From NCBI RefSeq assembly GCF_002370355.1, contig NZ_AP017929.1:1736001-1800000 (forward strand): a stretch of 64,000 nt of DNA. Direction: 5' to 3'. Of the stretch, positions 26,038-36,975 are shown piece by piece; the stretch's first letter is position 1, and each line of letters begins with the position of its first letter. Source of the stretch: Latilactobacillus sakei subsp. sakei DSM 20017 = JCM 1157 (GTDB taxonomy: Bacteria > Bacillota > Bacilli > Lactobacillales > Lactobacillaceae). Made by a program: the position numbers and the translations under genes. The notes beneath the pieces were generated by a model, which saw only the letters and a list, made by a program, of their open reading frames with translations, searched no databases and was not told where the DNA came from.

Positions 26038-26142
26038 GTGTGCACCTCCTATTTTTTCTTAGACTCGCCAACTAAGGTGACTAATAATAGTACTTAATGC
26101 CTTAGTATGCGCGGTTGCAGCTGTGGAGCTCACAATTACAAC
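26038..26142 (-). promoter_or_regulatory. 5' leader of rplU (probable L21 leader RNA)
   Basis: The transcript from the promoter below has ~105 untranslated nt. Pairable segments include GAGCTC/GCAGCTG-type elements, and CTAATAATAGTAC faces TTAGTTGG. An L21 leader RNA is known at this site in Firmicutes. I infer identity from position; I did not match the consensus base by base. Confidence 0.45.
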
Positions 26143-26148
26143 GTTCAT

Positions 26149-26177
26149 ATGATATCAAATATTTGCGATCGAGTCAA
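26149..26177 (-). promoter_or_regulatory. Promoter of rplU operon
   Basis: TTGACT at 26177-26172, a 17-bp spacer and TATCAT at 26154-26149 on the minus strand. Confidence 0.75.
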
Positions 26178-26184
26178 TAGCTAT

Positions 26185-26805
26185 TTACGCTTCAACGAAG
26201 AATCCAGCCACATTAAAAGCCATGTTTGGCATCTGAACAAGTTGATAAAGCATCTTAGCCATGTAGCGTGGTGAATAGACTAATCCATCTTCAATCCACT
26301 TGAAAACGAGCACTAAACTCGCACCAGCAAGATAATCGGCTGTGATACTCAATTCAATCTGATCAGACTGGGTTGCCTCTTGAAATAAATTATTGAGATA
26401 GGCTTCAATTCGCCGCCGCATTTCGGTCGTTAATTGCTGTTTAAAAGCCAAACTCATATCATTTTTATGGAATACTTTAAAGGCATCTTGGCGGCGTTCA
26501 ACATATTCAAATAACGCTAATAAATTGATTTGCTGATAGGGTTGCGCCAACTTATCATTTTGGATTGTCACTGTTTGGTATAAATCCCGAATTAAATCTT
26601 GTACTGCTTTTTGAATAAAATCTGTTTTATCTTCATAATGGAGGTAAAAAGTCCCCCGGGTAATCTGTGCATTTTTAGTAATCGCTTGAATTGAAATTTC
26701 TTTAGTGGTCGCTGTTTTTAATAGTTCAACCAGCGCTCGGCGTAATTGCTGTTTTGTCCGCTGAACACGTGGGTCGGTCGTTTCAGGATTGCTTTCACGA
26801 ACCAT
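26185..26805 (-). CDS. TetR/AcrR family transcriptional regulator
   Basis: A 206-residue TetR-type repressor. The N-terminal DNA-binding domain (~14-60) has the family pattern with ITKNAQITRGTFYLHYEDKTDFI as helix-turn-helix plus following helix. The C-terminal ligand domain resembles the TetR_C_8 group, found in DhaS-like and other Gram-positive regulators. It is divergent from a small membrane protein gene at 27011, the most likely target besides itself. I saw no clean palindrome in the shared 193-bp region, so the operator is unknown. GGGGGAA precedes the ATG. Confidence 0.85.
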   Translation of the reverse strand: MVRESNPETTDPRVQRTKQQLRRALVELLKTATTKEISIQAITKNAQITRGTFYLHYEDKTDFIQKAVQDLIRDLYQTVTIQNDKLAQPYQQINLLALFEYVERRQDAFKVFHKNDMSLAFKQQLTTEMRRRIEAYLNNLFQEATQSDQIELSITADYLAGASLVLVFKWIEDGLVYSPRYMAKMLYQLVQMPNMAFNVAGFFVEA

Positions 26806-26839
26806 TTCGGTTCCCCCATTCTTTGGCTACTTCGCGTCT

Positions 26840-26869
26840 AGTATAGCCTGTTTTTTTGATAACTGTCTA
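26840..26869 (-). promoter_or_regulatory. Promoter of the TetR gene
   Basis: TAGACA at 26869-26864, an 18-bp spacer and TATACT at 26845-26840 on the minus strand. Confidence 0.55.
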
Positions 26870-26938
26870 GCATTTGCTTTTAAAGTTCGTTTTTTTAATC
26901 GGATCTCTTTCGATTCAATAACTCACACCTAAATTTAA

Positions 26939-26967
26939 TTGTCGTCGGCTATTTCTTATAGTAGAAT
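26939..26967 (+). promoter_or_regulatory. Promoter of the small membrane protein gene
   Basis: TTGTCG at 26939-26944, a 17-bp spacer and TAGAAT at 26962-26967 on the plus strand. Confidence 0.55.
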
Positions 26968-27010
26968 GAAACAAGTATCTTAAATCGGACAGTGTTAGGT
27001 GGTCGTTATT

Positions 27011-27253
27011 TTGATTTCTGCATTCTTTACTATTTTTCTTTCAATCGTATTATTCGCTGTAGTTGCTAGCCAATTAACATTTCGAATCGGACTAGTGCTT
27101 AATTGTCTTATTTTCATTATTTTAGTTGGCATTGACGCTAGCCTCTTTGGTTGGGGGAGCGGTGCCCACTGGATTTACTTTATTTTAAGTTTAATCGGCT
27201 TAGTCGCAAGCGAACTATTCTTAGCGGACTTACCGACTGTCAACCGGCATTAA
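27011..27253 (+). CDS. Small membrane protein, function unknown
   Basis: About 80 residues, almost entirely hydrophobic, with three likely membrane helices (ISAFFTIFLSIVLFAVVASQ, IGLVLNCLIFIILVGIDASL, IYFILSLIGLVASELFLA). I prefer the TTG at 27011, because AGGTGGT at 26997-27003 is then 7 bp away; a GTG at 26999 is the other choice. It is divergent from the TetR gene and ends before a strong terminator. I recognise no family. A transport or envelope role under TetR control is only a guess from context. Confidence 0.6.
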   Translation: MISAFFTIFLSIVLFAVVASQLTFRIGLVLNCLIFIILVGIDASLFGWGSGAHWIYFILSLIGLVASELFLADLPTVNRH

Positions 27254-27267
27254 TTTTAAACAACAAA

Positions 27268-27317
27268 AGGCGGACTTTCAGGCAAATTTACATTTGTCCT
27301 GAAGTCCGCCTCTTTTT
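27268..27317 (+). terminator. Terminator after the small membrane protein gene
   Basis: Long stem AGGCGGACTTTCAGGCAAAT facing ATTTGTCCTGAAGTCCGCCT with one mismatch, then a T-run. Confidence 0.9.
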
Positions 27318-27371
27318 GTGCTGTTTGTGCCCCTGCCAAGGACCTTTAGTATAGCATTAATGCCCACCAGA

Positions 27372-27614
27372 TTAAACCGTTGTTGCATCCGCCGTCGATT
27401 GACTCTCGCTTGTTTGCGGCTGATCTTCCGTTGGACCTTCATCACTATTTTGATCAGGTTGTAAGTTATTGGTTTGGCGACTTTGCGATATTTCAGTCGT
27501 TGTTGGCAATTTTTCTTGCGTCACTGCCTTAGTTCCTAAAACTTGCCAGCCAACAACCACCCCGACCACGAACGTCACAACTAAACTCATAAAGACACCC
27601 ATTTTATTCATCAT
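27372..27614 (-). CDS. Small membrane-anchored protein with Ser/Thr-rich tail
   Basis: About 80 residues. An N-terminal membrane helix (MGVFMSLVVTFVVGVVVGWQVLG) is followed by a ~50-residue hydrophilic tail rich in Gln, Ser, Thr and acidic residues (ending SQSTADATTV), likely disordered. I set the start at one of the twin ATGs (27614/27611). The earlier in-frame codons look less likely. I recognise no family. It sits alone between lactate oxidase and the membrane protein gene at 27011. Confidence 0.5.
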   Translation of the reverse strand: MMNKMGVFMSLVVTFVVGVVVGWQVLGTKAVTQEKLPTTTEISQSRQTNNLQPDQNSDEGPTEDQPQTSESQSTADATTV

Positions 27615-27712
27615 CCACACCACGCTTTCTATTAACATAATAGCCATAGTTTAGTGGTTAAATATGAATAATCATTGATCGTTTTTCAAAAGAAAAGAGA
27701 AGATTTCCTGAC

Positions 27713-27746
27713 AAAAAAAGCGCCTAGACAAAAGTCCTAGCGCTTT
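27713..27746 (-). terminator. Terminator of lactate oxidase
   Basis: Minus-strand AAAGCGCTAGGAC/GTCTAGGCGCTTT stem with a TTTT loop and one mismatch, then a T-run. Confidence 0.85.
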
Positions 27747-27756
27747 TGAATCCAAA

Positions 27757-28845
27757 TTAATCAAGTAATGTCGTTTCTTTGACGGCATCGATTGTCTTAG
27801 TACCAGCTAATTGCATTGTGATTGACAATTCATGGTTCAAATGATCAATCACAGAGGTTACGCCTTGTGCGCCCCCTAAGTTTAATCCGTAAATAATTGG
27901 ACGCCCAATTGCGACCAAATCAGCCCCACTAGCAAGTGCTTTAAAGACGTGCTCACCACGACGAACGCCACTATCAAAGATGATTGGCACCCGTTTGGCA
28001 ACTTGTTGTGCCACTAATGGTAAAACTTCAAAAGAAGCAGGTCCACCATCTAGTTGACGACCACCGTGATTTGACACCCAAATACCATCAGCGCCTGCTT
28101 GGATGGCTAATTCAGCATCAACAGGTGATTGAATTCCTTTAACGATAACGGGTAAGTGCGTGATTTCTTTAATCTTTTGAATATCTTCTGGGACAATGCC
28201 TTGTTTAGCAGCAGCATAGATTTCTGAAATGCCTTTGCCAGCACCATCTGAGTTACTATAAGCTGCTAAATTAGGCATTGGTAATGGGAATTGGAATTTT
28301 GTTTGGATATCTGCTTCACGATAACCGCCTAATGTCGAATCCACTGTTAAAATAATCGCTTTAACGCCTGCTTTAACTGCTTTTTGTAGTAAGAATTCAT
28401 TAAATTGATCGTCTTTACTCATATAAAGTTGGAAGAATTGTGGTGCATCAGGCGCAGCTGCGGCTGCATCTTCAACAAGTGTATTAGCATACGTACTAAT
28501 TGAGAAGATTGAACCAGCTGCGGCCATCCCTTTGGCAGTATCTACTTCACCTTTTTCGTGGGCTAAGCCTTGTGCTGCTGAAGGGGCTTGAATAATCGGC
28601 GTCTTCAAATCAATATCCCACAATTTTGTGTGCAAATCAGCATGTTCAACCCCTTGTAAAACACGGGGCATAATCTTTTTTTGATTGAAGGCACTGGTAT
28701 TTTCAGCCATTGTCCATTCATCTTCTGAACCGCCACGAATATAGCCAAAGGCACCTGCTTCCATTCGTTCCTTCACACGACCCTCTAGCGATGCTAGGTT
28801 TAAAACATCAACTGGGTGTTCTGCGTCACTTGTATGATATGTCAT
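27757..28845 (-). CDS. lox: L-lactate oxidase (FMN-dependent alpha-hydroxy acid oxidase)
   Basis: A 362-residue FMN enzyme of the glycolate oxidase family. The sequence resembles the Aerococcus-type lactate oxidase, which turns L-lactate and O2 into pyruvate and H2O2. Diagnostic stretches are PIIQAPSAAQGLAHEKGE, FQLYMSKDDQFN, AIILTVDST, VIVKGIQSPVDAELAI, SNHGGRQLDGGP with the catalytic His and Arg, and FDSGVRRGEHVFKALASGADLVAIGRP. The start is ATG 28845, after AGAGGCA. A separate promoter is likely, but no terminator separates it from purD 81 bp upstream. Another L-2-hydroxy acid substrate cannot be excluded. Confidence 0.88.
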   Translation of the reverse strand: MTYHTSDAEHPVDVLNLASLEGRVKERMEAGAFGYIRGGSEDEWTMAENTSAFNQKKIMPRVLQGVEHADLHTKLWDIDLKTPIIQAPSAAQGLAHEKGEVDTAKGMAAAGSIFSISTYANTLVEDAAAAAPDAPQFFQLYMSKDDQFNEFLLQKAVKAGVKAIILTVDSTLGGYREADIQTKFQFPLPMPNLAAYSNSDGAGKGISEIYAAAKQGIVPEDIQKIKEITHLPVIVKGIQSPVDAELAIQAGADGIWVSNHGGRQLDGGPASFEVLPLVAQQVAKRVPIIFDSGVRRGEHVFKALASGADLVAIGRPIIYGLNLGGAQGVTSVIDHLNHELSITMQLAGTKTIDAVKETTLLD

Positions 28846-28880
28846 AATAATTGCCTCTTTCTTTTTGTCAATAGGATCAT

Positions 28881-28909
28881 GATATAGCACTTACATAGTG
28901 ATTAGCAAA
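28881..28909 (-). promoter_or_regulatory. Possible promoter of lactate oxidase
   Basis: TTTGCT at 28909-28904, a 17-bp spacer and TATATC at 28886-28881 on the minus strand, in the gap after purD. Confidence 0.4.
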
Positions 28910-28926
28910 CATTTGTACTCGCTTTC

Positions 28927-30177
28927 TTACATTTGACTTTTAAACCCAATGTCTCGGCGGAAAAAGCTTTGCGGATTGGCCACCGATTGTAAATCGGCTT
29001 CAATTTGGACCCGCGCTTGCGCCATTGTGGGTGCCGTATAAACGGCCGTATATAAACGGCCACCAGCACTCATTAAGCCCCCGGTTGTTGCTACCACACC
29101 GGCAAAGCTAAACTGACTATTAGCCGCTTTAAAACGAGCAGTTGGTGCCAACTGAAAAATTGCCGGCGTTTGATTTGGATACCCTTTAGCGGCCACCACA
29201 ACCCCTAACGTCACACCATCTGCTTGCCAGTCCAAAGTCGGTTGCTGATGGGTTAATAATTGCTGAAAGACTTGCGCTAAATCACCTTGCAAACGTGGTA
29301 ACACCACTTGAGTTTCCGGATCGCCAAAGCGTACGTTGAACTCAATTACTTTGATCCCAGTTGCGGTCGCAATTAATCCTGCATATAAAACGCCGGTAAA
29401 CGGTGTGCCATTAGCGGCCATCGCTGCCACAACTGGTTTGATAATCGTTTCAACTGCCGTTTGTACCATTTGATCACTAATTTGCGGTACTGGACAATAG
29501 GCGCCCATCCCACCGGTATTCGGCCCCCGGTCACCTTCAAAGGCCCGCTTATGATCCTGGGTAATTGGCAACGGGTAAACTTGATCATCAGCTACTAGCG
29601 CCATTAGCGAGAACTCCTCCCCGATCAAATAGTCTTCGATGAGGATCTGACGGCGCCCTTGTTTGAAGAACCGTCGAACGGCTGCTAAGCCATCCGCCAA
29701 GCTTTCGGCAATGACAACGCCTTTACCAGCGGCTAAGCCATCCGCCTTGATGACGATTGGCAATGAGCGCCCTTCCAACGCGTATAGCGCCTCTGATTCG
29801 TTAGTCACCGTTTGATATTGTGCGGTGGGCACTTGGGCCTGAGCCATCATTTTTTTGGCAAATGTTTTTGAACCCTCCAATGCCGCAGCCTGCTTCGCCG
29901 GGCCAAAAATTGCTAAACCCGCGGCTTGAAAAGCATCCACAATCCCAGCGACTAACGGTTGTTCTGGGCCAACGACGGTGTAAGCCACCGCCTGTTTTTT
30001 AGCAAACACAATTAACTGCTCAAAATCATTGACGTCAATTGCGGCCGTTTTTATCTGGTCCAATTGCATCCCCGGGTTCCCAGGTAAGCAATAGACCTGT
30101 TCAACTTGTTCACTTTTTAGTAGTTCACGTGCCAGTGTATGCTCACGCGCACCACTGCCAATCACCAAGATATCCAT
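28927..30177 (-). CDS. purD: Phosphoribosylamine-glycine ligase
   Basis: A 416-residue GAR synthetase, second step of purine synthesis: ribosylamine-5-P plus glycine plus ATP. An ATP-grasp fold with N-terminal VIGSGAREHTLA, KADGLAAGKGVVIAE, EFSLMALV, TGGMGAYCPVP and KVIEFNVRFGDPETQVVLPRL. It is the last gene of the cluster, 14 bp after purH. Intact. Confidence 0.96.
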   Translation of the reverse strand: MDILVIGSGAREHTLARELLKSEQVEQVYCLPGNPGMQLDQIKTAAIDVNDFEQLIVFAKKQAVAYTVVGPEQPLVAGIVDAFQAAGLAIFGPAKQAAALEGSKTFAKKMMAQAQVPTAQYQTVTNESEALYALEGRSLPIVIKADGLAAGKGVVIAESLADGLAAVRRFFKQGRRQILIEDYLIGEEFSLMALVADDQVYPLPITQDHKRAFEGDRGPNTGGMGAYCPVPQISDQMVQTAVETIIKPVVAAMAANGTPFTGVLYAGLIATATGIKVIEFNVRFGDPETQVVLPRLQGDLAQVFQQLLTHQQPTLDWQADGVTLGVVVAAKGYPNQTPAIFQLAPTARFKAANSQFSFAGVVATTGGLMSAGGRLYTAVYTAPTMAQARVQIEADLQSVANPQSFFRRDIGFKSQM

Positions 30178-30191
30178 TTAATTGCCACCTC

Positions 30192-31724
30192 TTAATGTTT
30201 AAAATGACGTCGATTTGTAAAGACCATGCTGACCCCTTTTTGGTTCGCCATGTCGATTGAATCTTGATCTTTAATTGATCCACCAGGTTGAATAATCGCT
30301 GTAATGCCGTGTTCAGCAGCGTAGGCCACACTATCGTCCATTGGAAAAAAGGCATCTGATGCTAACACGAATGGTGCTTGCATCCCATTAGCTAGTGCTT
30401 GTTCCAACGCAATTTTAACGGAGCCAACTCGGTTCATCTGACCGGCACCAACGCCCAACGTTTGATCTTTAGTTGCGACAACAATCGCGTTACTTTTGAC
30501 GTGTTTTACCACGCGTTGCGCAAATAGGAGCGCTTCTTTTTCATCTTCAGTTGGGGCTTTAGTCGTGACCGTCTTCAATTCAGATGCTTGATCCGTTAAG
30601 CGATCTCTTTCTTGAACCAATAGACCACCTAAGACCGAAACTGTTTCGAACCGATCCGCTTTAGCGGCTTGTTCAAAATCAAGTGTCATCAAACGGATAT
30701 TCTTTTTCTTTTCAAGAATTGCTAACGCTTCTGGTGCAAAGCTTGGGGCAATAACAATTTCCAAGAATAATTCATGCAAAGCATTGGCTGTTTGAACGTC
30801 TACTTCGCGGTTCAAGGCAATGATGCCACCAAAAATTGAGACGGAATCGGCTGCAAAAGCTTTTTGCCAAGCATCGTAGATAGTTGTTCCCAAACCAACG
30901 CCACAAGGATTCATGTGTTTCATCGCCACCACGCATGGTTCGCTGAATTCTGCGGCGACTTTAATCGCTGCATCTGCATCCTTAATATTATTGTAAGACA
31001 ATTCTTTCCCGTGCAATTGATGGGCAGAAGCAATCGAAAAGGCGCTTGGTAAAGCACTTTGGTAAAAGGCAGCTTTTTGATGGGCGTTTTCGCCGTAACG
31101 TAACGCTTGTTTGAAGTCGTATGTTAAGGAAAGTTTTTCAGGGAATTCAACCGCATCGGCATCTGATAGATACCCGGCAATCAAACTATCGTATGCAGCA
31201 GTGTGCCGGAATGCTTTAGCGGCTAAATGGCGGCGGTAAGTGACATCATCTTGTTGCAATTGTGCCAATGTTTCGTCATAGTCGGCTTGATCCACCACGA
31301 CGTACACTGACTTAAAGTTTTTAGCAGCTGAACGCAACATTGATGGACCACCAATATCAATTTGTTCAATCGCTTGCGCTTGGGTAATCTCTGGTTTTTG
31401 AATCGTTTCTTTAAAGGGATAGAGGTTAACACAGACAAGATCAATCGGTGTAATCTCGTGTTCAGCAAGTGCCGCCATATGTGTTGGTTCATCACGCTTA
31501 GCCAATAGACCACCGTGAATATTGGGATGGAGGGTTTTAACCCGACCGTCTAACATTTCAGGAAAATGGGTCACTTCATCAATGGGCGTCACTGGCACAC
31601 CCGCTTTTTCCAAGGCGCTAAAAGTGCCACCGGTTGAAATAATTTCAAAATCTGCCGCTACTAATCCTTGGGCAAATGCCACAATACCCGTTTTGTCTGA
31701 AACGCTAATCAATGCTCTTTTCAT
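30192..31724 (-). CDS. purH: AICAR transformylase/IMP cyclohydrolase
   Basis: A 510-residue bifunctional enzyme for the last two steps to IMP. The N-terminal cyclohydrolase (~1-195) starts [19 protein letters not shown] with [14 protein letters not shown]. The C-terminal transformylase has [24 protein letters not shown] and [15 protein letters not shown]. It lies 16 bp downstream of purN. Intact. Confidence 0.96.
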   Translation of the reverse strand: MKRALISVSDKTGIVAFAQGLVAADFEIISTGGTFSALEKAGVPVTPIDEVTHFPEMLDGRVKTLHPNIHGGLLAKRDEPTHMAALAEHEITPIDLVCVNLYPFKETIQKPEITQAQAIEQIDIGGPSMLRSAAKNFKSVYVVVDQADYDETLAQLQQDDVTYRRHLAAKAFRHTAAYDSLIAGYLSDADAVEFPEKLSLTYDFKQALRYGENAHQKAAFYQSALPSAFSIASAHQLHGKELSYNNIKDADAAIKVAAEFSEPCVVAMKHMNPCGVGLGTTIYDAWQKAFAADSVSIFGGIIALNREVDVQTANALHELFLEIVIAPSFAPEALAILEKKKNIRLMTLDFEQAAKADRFETVSVLGGLLVQERDRLTDQASELKTVTTKAPTEDEKEALLFAQRVVKHVKSNAIVVATKDQTLGVGAGQMNRVGSVKIALEQALANGMQAPFVLASDAFFPMDDSVAYAAEHGITAIIQPGGSIKDQDSIDMANQKGVSMVFTNRRHFKH

Positions 31725-31740
31725 GTGTTAAAAGCTCCCT

Positions 31741-32310
31741 TTAATTATTTTTTTGAATTAAATCATAAATCACAGCTGGATATAATTGATGTTCAACCGC
31801 GTGAACGCGTGCTTCTAGCGTTGCTAACGTATCATTTGGTTTCACCGGAACGGTTGCTTGGGCGATAATCGGCCCCGTATCCACCCCTTCATCGATATAG
31901 TGGACCGTCACGCCAGTTTCACTCACTTTGGCACGATACGCATCTTCAATCCCATGAATCCCCGGAAAAGACGGTAGCAATGCCGGATGGATATTGATAA
32001 TCCGCTGAGGATAAGCCCCTAGTAAAACGGGCGTGATGATTCGCATGTAGCCCGCCAAGATAATATAATCAACTGCCAAAGGCGCCAACTGAGTAACAAC
32101 AGCCTGTTCGTAAGCTTGACGATTTTCAAACTGACGTGGTGCCAAAACCGACACCGGCACTTGGCGCCGTTGCGCCTTTTCAATCACGGCGGCTTGCGGA
32201 CGATCGCAAATCAGTTGGACAATTTCAAGACCCGCTTGTTACAAGCGTTGATTATCGGCGATTGCTTCGAAGTTACTGCCTGTGCCAGATGCAAAAATTG
32301 CCACTCTCAT
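31741..32310 (-). pseudogene. purN: Phosphoribosylglycinamide formyltransferase, interrupted by a stop codon
   Basis: GAR transformylase adds a formyl group from 10-formyl-THF in purine synthesis. From ATG 32310, which overlaps the purM stop (ATGA), the reading frame gives the family start [18 protein letters not shown] and would be 189 residues. Codon 24 is TAA (32241-32239) between leucine and glutamine. The rest stays in the same frame with normal motifs, including AGYMRIITPVLL, NIHPALLPSFPG and the VHYIDEGVDTGPII active-site region. A single substitution (for example CAA to TAA) explains it. There is no good restart codon with an RBS after the stop. Confidence 0.85.
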
Positions 32311-33335
32311 TTGGTCGTCACCAATTCAACCGCCGCTTGTTGCCGTTTTTGAACGGTCCCAATCTGATAAGCTTGTTCTTGTTTGGCATTCAATTGCGCT
32401 AAAACGGCTGGTGCTTCTTCTGGCGCAACCGCCAAGACCATCCCAATCCCCATATTGAAGATGTTATACATCTCCATTTCAGCAAGTTGCCCATATTGTT
32501 GTAAGGCCTTAAAAATCGGTAGGATTGGCCAACTGCCCAACGTTAAGTGGGCCGCTAAATCAGCCGGCAGCATCCGGGGGACGTTTTCGATAAAACCGCC
32601 GCCTGTAATATGCGCGGCGCCTTTAATCACCCGTTGTTGCAGTAGTGGCTGTAAGTCTTCAACATAAATCTTAGTAGGCGTTAATAACCAGTCTCCCAGT
32701 GGTTTACCCGGCAACTCAGGTAATTGGCTGGCCACCGTCAAATTATTTTGCTCAAAAAAGATTTTGCGAACCAACGAATAACCATTGGAGTGAATACCGC
32801 TAGACGCTAATCCAATCAGCACGTCGCCCGCTTGGATCGTTTTGCCGGTCACTAGCGCATCTTGTTCAGCAATCCCAACTGCAAAACCGGCCACGTCATA
32901 GTGCTTAGCCGCATACATACCAGGCATTTCGGCCGTTTCACCGCCAATTAAAGCCATATTGGCTTGCTTGCAACCTTCAAGCACGCCAGCGACGATGTCT
33001 TCAATCTTATCGGGATCAGTTTTACCAGTCGCTAAATAGTCTAAGAAGTATAACGGTTGCGCACCTTGTGCAACAATGTCGTTGACACACATCGCCACAC
33101 AATCGATCCCGATGGTCGCATGTTGGTCAGCCGCAAAAGCCACCATCAATTTCGTACCGACACCATCCGTACTCGAGACCAACACCGGCTTTTGATACTG
33201 GGCCATTTCTAGCGCGTATTGTCCGCCAAAGCTGCCAATATTGTGATTATCAGCCCCTACTTTTTTTTGGATGCGGGCAACGACTTCGTAACCAGCCGTC
33301 ACATCGACGCCCGCTTTTTGGTAAGCATCTGTCAT
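32307..33335 (-). CDS. purM: Phosphoribosylformylglycinamidine cyclo-ligase
   Basis: A 342-residue AIR synthetase that closes the imidazole ring of purines. Family motifs: [62 protein letters not shown] and [14 protein letters not shown]. The last bases overlap the purN start, and purF lies 5 bp upstream. Intact. Confidence 0.96.
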   Translation of the reverse strand: MTDAYQKAGVDVTAGYEVVARIQKKVGADNHNIGSFGGQYALEMAQYQKPVLVSSTDGVGTKLMVAFAADQHATIGIDCVAMCVNDIVAQGAQPLYFLDYLATGKTDPDKIEDIVAGVLEGCKQANMALIGGETAEMPGMYAAKHYDVAGFAVGIAEQDALVTGKTIQAGDVLIGLASSGIHSNGYSLVRKIFFEQNNLTVASQLPELPGKPLGDWLLTPTKIYVEDLQPLLQQRVIKGAAHITGGGFIENVPRMLPADLAAHLTLGSWPILPIFKALQQYGQLAEMEMYNIFNMGIGMVLAVAPEEAPAVLAQLNAKQEQAYQIGTVQKRQQAAVELVTTK

Positions 33336-33340
33336 CTCGA

Positions 33341-34774
33341 TTACTCCTTATCTTGTTTTAGACTCGCTTGATAATCTGCTTCATAATCGTATAGCGGCGT
33401 TGGATAATCGCCGTTAAAATACGCCATACATAACCCTGAATACGGTGCATCTTGGTGTAAGCCAATCGCATCAATCAAACCTTCTTGACTCAAAAAGGCC
33501 AACGAATCAGCACCGATTGTTTCACACATTTGAGCCACACTTTGGCGCGCAGCGATTAATTCTTCACGCGTTTGAATGTCAATCCCGTAAAAACACGGGT
33601 ATTTCAACGGCGGTGAAGCAACTCGTAAATGTACTTCTAGCGCCCCAGCCTCTTTTAAACGTTTAACAATGTGTTTGCTAGTAGTCCCACGAACAATCGA
33701 ATCATCAACTAACACAATTCGTTTACCTGCCACGACACTTTTAACAACTGCTAACTTGCGGTTAACACCCTGCTCTCGCAGTGCTTGTGTCGGTTGAATA
33801 AAGGTCCGACCGACATATTGATTTTTAACGAGCCCCATTTCATATGGTAGGCCGCTGGCTTCCGCGTACCCACTCGCTGCGGAGAGCGATGAATTAGGTA
33901 CCCCGATTACCATATCGGCATCAACGCCCGTTTCCGCCGCCAATCGTTTACCCATTCGCTTCCGCGCTGCGTGGACGTTAATCCCGCAAATATCAGAATC
34001 TGGTCGTGCGAAATAGATATATTCCATCGAGCAAATCGAATGGGTCGTTTCGGTCGTGAAGAAATCCGAATGTAAGCCATCTCGATCAATTGTCACGACT
34101 TCACCAGGTTGTACGTCCCGAATAAAAGTCGCTTCGACCGCATTCAGCGCACACGTTTCACTGGCAACAACATACGCCCCATTGGCCATTTGCCCAATCG
34201 ACAATGGCCGGAAGCCATTAGGATCAAGCATCGCAATCAAAGAATCCTGCGTTAATAGCACATAGGCAAAACCACCGTGAATTTGGTTGAGGGCTGTTTT
34301 AACCTTAGTGTGCAAATCCGGACCAGCCGCTCGCCGAATGAGATGCATTAAAATTTCTGAATCAGAACTAGACTTTAAAATGGCGCCATCATCTTCCAAT
34401 TGACGCCGTAACGTGACCGCATTGGTCAAATTGCCGTTATGCGCTAATGCAAATTGACCATCGGCAAAATCAAACAAGAAAGGTTGAATATTTTCTAAAC
34501 CGTGACTACCCGCCGTTGCGTATCGAACGTGACCGATAGCCGCTTCACCTGTTAATTGGGCTAAATTTTCCTGTTTCCGAAAAACATCCGCTAGTAGGCC
34601 CCGATCACGATAACCCATTAACTGGCCGTAGTCATTAGTGACAATTCCTGCCCCTTCTTGACCACGGTGTTGAAGACTATGAAGGCCGAAATAGGCTAAT
34701 TGATTGGCATCTTGATGGCCCCAAACCCCAAAGACACCACATTCTTCATTTAAGCTTCTGATTTCATTAAGCAT
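33341..34774 (-). CDS. purF: Amidophosphoribosyltransferase
   Basis: A 477-residue enzyme for the committed step of purine synthesis (PRPP plus glutamine). An N-terminal glutamine amidotransferase domain has the nucleophilic Cys within [11 protein letters not shown], after an ~11-residue propeptide. The C-terminal phosphoribosyltransferase domain has the PRPP loop [17 protein letters not shown]. Start at ATG 34774, which has GGGAGG; an upstream in-frame ATG adds residues overlapping that SD. Overlaps the end of purL by 25 bp. Four Cys-rich motifs of the B. subtilis Fe-S type are partly visible but not verified. Confidence 0.95.
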   Translation of the reverse strand: MLNEIRSLNEECGVFGVWGHQDANQLAYFGLHSLQHRGQEGAGIVTNDYGQLMGYRDRGLLADVFRKQENLAQLTGEAAIGHVRYATAGSHGLENIQPFLFDFADGQFALAHNGNLTNAVTLRRQLEDDGAILKSSSDSEILMHLIRRAAGPDLHTKVKTALNQIHGGFAYVLLTQDSLIAMLDPNGFRPLSIGQMANGAYVVASETCALNAVEATFIRDVQPGEVVTIDRDGLHSDFFTTETTHSICSMEYIYFARPDSDICGINVHAARKRMGKRLAAETGVDADMVIGVPNSSLSAASGYAEASGLPYEMGLVKNQYVGRTFIQPTQALREQGVNRKLAVVKSVVAGKRIVLVDDSIVRGTTSKHIVKRLKEAGALEVHLRVASPPLKYPCFYGIDIQTREELIAARQSVAQMCETIGADSLAFLSQEGLIDAIGLHQDAPYSGLCMAYFNGDYPTPLYDYEADYQASLKQDKE

Positions 34775-36975
34775 GGTAAAGCCGCCTCCCAAGCATCCTT
34801 GGCCGCTTCAATGGTCAAGTCAATCGTTTCATCTTTCGTTTGAATATGCATTACTGGTTTAGCCGTTACCCGACCAATCAATTGGGCTGATTGGTGGCTA
34901 ATCTGTTCAAAAGCAACTTGGTCGGTCGCTTTAACCGTCACAATAAACCGCGATTGTGTTTCGGCAAATAATTGACGACTAGCCAAATCTACTTGTACGC
35001 GGTACCCCAAACCTTGTTTGAAGGTTGCTTCAGAAAGCGCGACTGCTAAGCCACCTTCTGATAGATCATGTGCACTAGCAACCAACCCTTGTTGAATGGC
35101 TTTTAAAACAAGATCTTGATTAGCCTTTTCCGTTGCTAATGAGAAATGGCCCAGTTGACCTGAAATAGTGCCTTGTTGCATCTTTTGTAATTCACTACCT
35201 GCATAGTTATCGTCAGTTTCACCAATCAAATAAATTAAATCATCGGCTTGTTTAAAATCTTGCGTGGTAACATCTGCGATGTCCCGAATTAAACCGACCA
35301 TCCCAATCATTGGTGTGGGGTAAATCGCTTCTCCGTTAAATTCGTTATACAGTGAGACGTTTCCCGAAATCACTGGGGTGCCAAAAGTCTCACAAGCAGC
35401 GGCAATTCCCTGCGCGCTCTGATCAAATTCCCAGAAAACAGCCGGTTTCTCAGGGTTACCGTAGTTTAAACAATCCGTAATCCCTAATGGTTGCCCACCA
35501 GCAGCGACAATATTTCGAGCTGCTTCAGCGACTGCAATTTGGCCACCCACGTGGGGATCTAGATAAAGATAGCGACCGTTACAGTCAGTCGTCATCGCAA
35601 GGGCCTTTTTGGTGCCACGAATGCGCACTACGGCTGCATCACTACCAGGTAAAACGACGGTATTGGTTTTCACTTGGGCATCGTAGTGGTGGTAGAACGA
35701 ACTTTTATCCGCGATTGTTGGTTGTTTTAATAGTGCCAACCAAATTGCCTGAGTGTCCGTCAATCTAGGCACATAAGGCGCTTGGGCGGCAAAAGTTGCT
35801 AAGCGTTCTGGTTTTGCTTGGTCCTTATGATAGACCGGTGCGGCATCTGTTAAGGATGCTACTGGTAAATCAGCAACCAATTGGCCTTGGTGCCATAGTT
35901 GGTATTGTTCTTTGGTTGTCACTTCGCCAATCCGAACGGCATCTAAGTCGTAGCCTTTAAATAAGGTAATCACTTGGTCTTCATAACCGGCTTTAACACA
36001 TAAAGCCATTCGTTCTTGCGATTCGGATAACATGATTTCATAAGCAGACATATCGGTTTCGCGTTGTGGTACTTGGTCAAGGTCTAAAATCATCCCGGTT
36101 CCCGCTTTAGCCGCCATTTCAGCAGTTGATGAAACCAATCCAGCTGCCCCCATATCTTGAATCCCGACCAACCAATCTGAATGTTGCAAAATTAATTCTA
36201 AGCAGGCATCCATCAATAATTTTTCCATGAATGGATCGCCGACTTGAACGGCCGAGCGTTGCGTTGCTTTCCCTTCTGCAAATTCATCCGATGCAAAGGT
36301 GGCCCCGTGAATCCCATCGCGGCCTGTTTTGGCGCCGACGTACAATACGCTGTTGCCAGCCCCCCGCGCTTTACCTTGTTGAATATCCTTTTGTTCAATC
36401 AAACCGACACACATCGCATTCACCAGCGGATTAGCTTGATAGCACGGATCAAAACTGATTTCACCGCCAACTGTTGGAATCCCAATACAATTACCGTAAC
36501 CACCAATCCCAGCGATCACTTCCTGGACCAAATACTTGGTTTGGTTATCATTGAGTTCCCCAAACCGCAAGCTGTCTAAAATCGCGATTGGCGTTGCACC
36601 CATTGAAAAAATATCGCGGATAATCCCACCGACACCAGTAGCTGCCCCTTCATAAGGTTCAACAGCAGAGGGATGATTATGACTTTCAGCCTTGAAAACA
36701 ACAGCTTGACCATCACCAATATCTAAAATACCGGCCCCCTCCCCTGGCCCTTGTAAGACGTAGGGACCATCCGTTGGAAACTTTTTAAGGATTGGCTTGG
36801 AATTTTTATAAGAACAGTGTTCACTCCACATGACTGAGAAGAGACCCGTTTCTGTGTAGTTTGGCAACCGTTTTAAGATTTTAGTGCAAATCAATTCGTA
36901 TTCACTATCGGTTAAGCCCCATTGTTGGTATAACTTGGTTTGTTGAATCTCAGTTGCCGTTGGATTATTCACCAT
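34750..36975 (-). CDS. purL: Phosphoribosylformylglycinamidine synthase subunit PurL
   Basis: A 741-residue synthetase subunit of the small PurL type, which works with PurQ and PurS. Visible motifs: [65 protein letters not shown] and [14 protein letters not shown]. It overlaps purQ by 11 bp and purF by 25 bp. Intact. Confidence 0.97.
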   Translation of the reverse strand: MVNNPTATEIQQTKLYQQWGLTDSEYELICTKILKRLPNYTETGLFSVMWSEHCSYKNSKPILKKFPTDGPYVLQGPGEGAGILDIGDGQAVVFKAESHNHPSAVEPYEGAATGVGGIIRDIFSMGATPIAILDSLRFGELNDNQTKYLVQEVIAGIGGYGNCIGIPTVGGEISFDPCYQANPLVNAMCVGLIEQKDIQQGKARGAGNSVLYVGAKTGRDGIHGATFASDEFAEGKATQRSAVQVGDPFMEKLLMDACLELILQHSDWLVGIQDMGAAGLVSSTAEMAAKAGTGMILDLDQVPQRETDMSAYEIMLSESQERMALCVKAGYEDQVITLFKGYDLDAVRIGEVTTKEQYQLWHQGQLVADLPVASLTDAAPVYHKDQAKPERLATFAAQAPYVPRLTDTQAIWLALLKQPTIADKSSFYHHYDAQVKTNTVVLPGSDAAVVRIRGTKKALAMTTDCNGRYLYLDPHVGGQIAVAEAARNIVAAGGQPLGITDCLNYGNPEKPAVFWEFDQSAQGIAAACETFGTPVISGNVSLYNEFNGEAIYPTPMIGMVGLIRDIADVTTQDFKQADDLIYLIGETDDNYAGSELQKMQQGTISGQLGHFSLATEKANQDLVLKAIQQGLVASAHDLSEGGLAVALSEATFKQGLGYRVQVDLASRQLFAETQSRFIVTVKATDQVAFEQISHQSAQLIGRVTAKPVMHIQTKDETIDLTIEAAKDAWEAALPCLMKSEA

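Noticed and set aside
26806-26998. TetR operator in the divergent promoter region
   Set aside because: Only a short direct repeat of CTAGAC-like sequence is present; no convincing palindrome.
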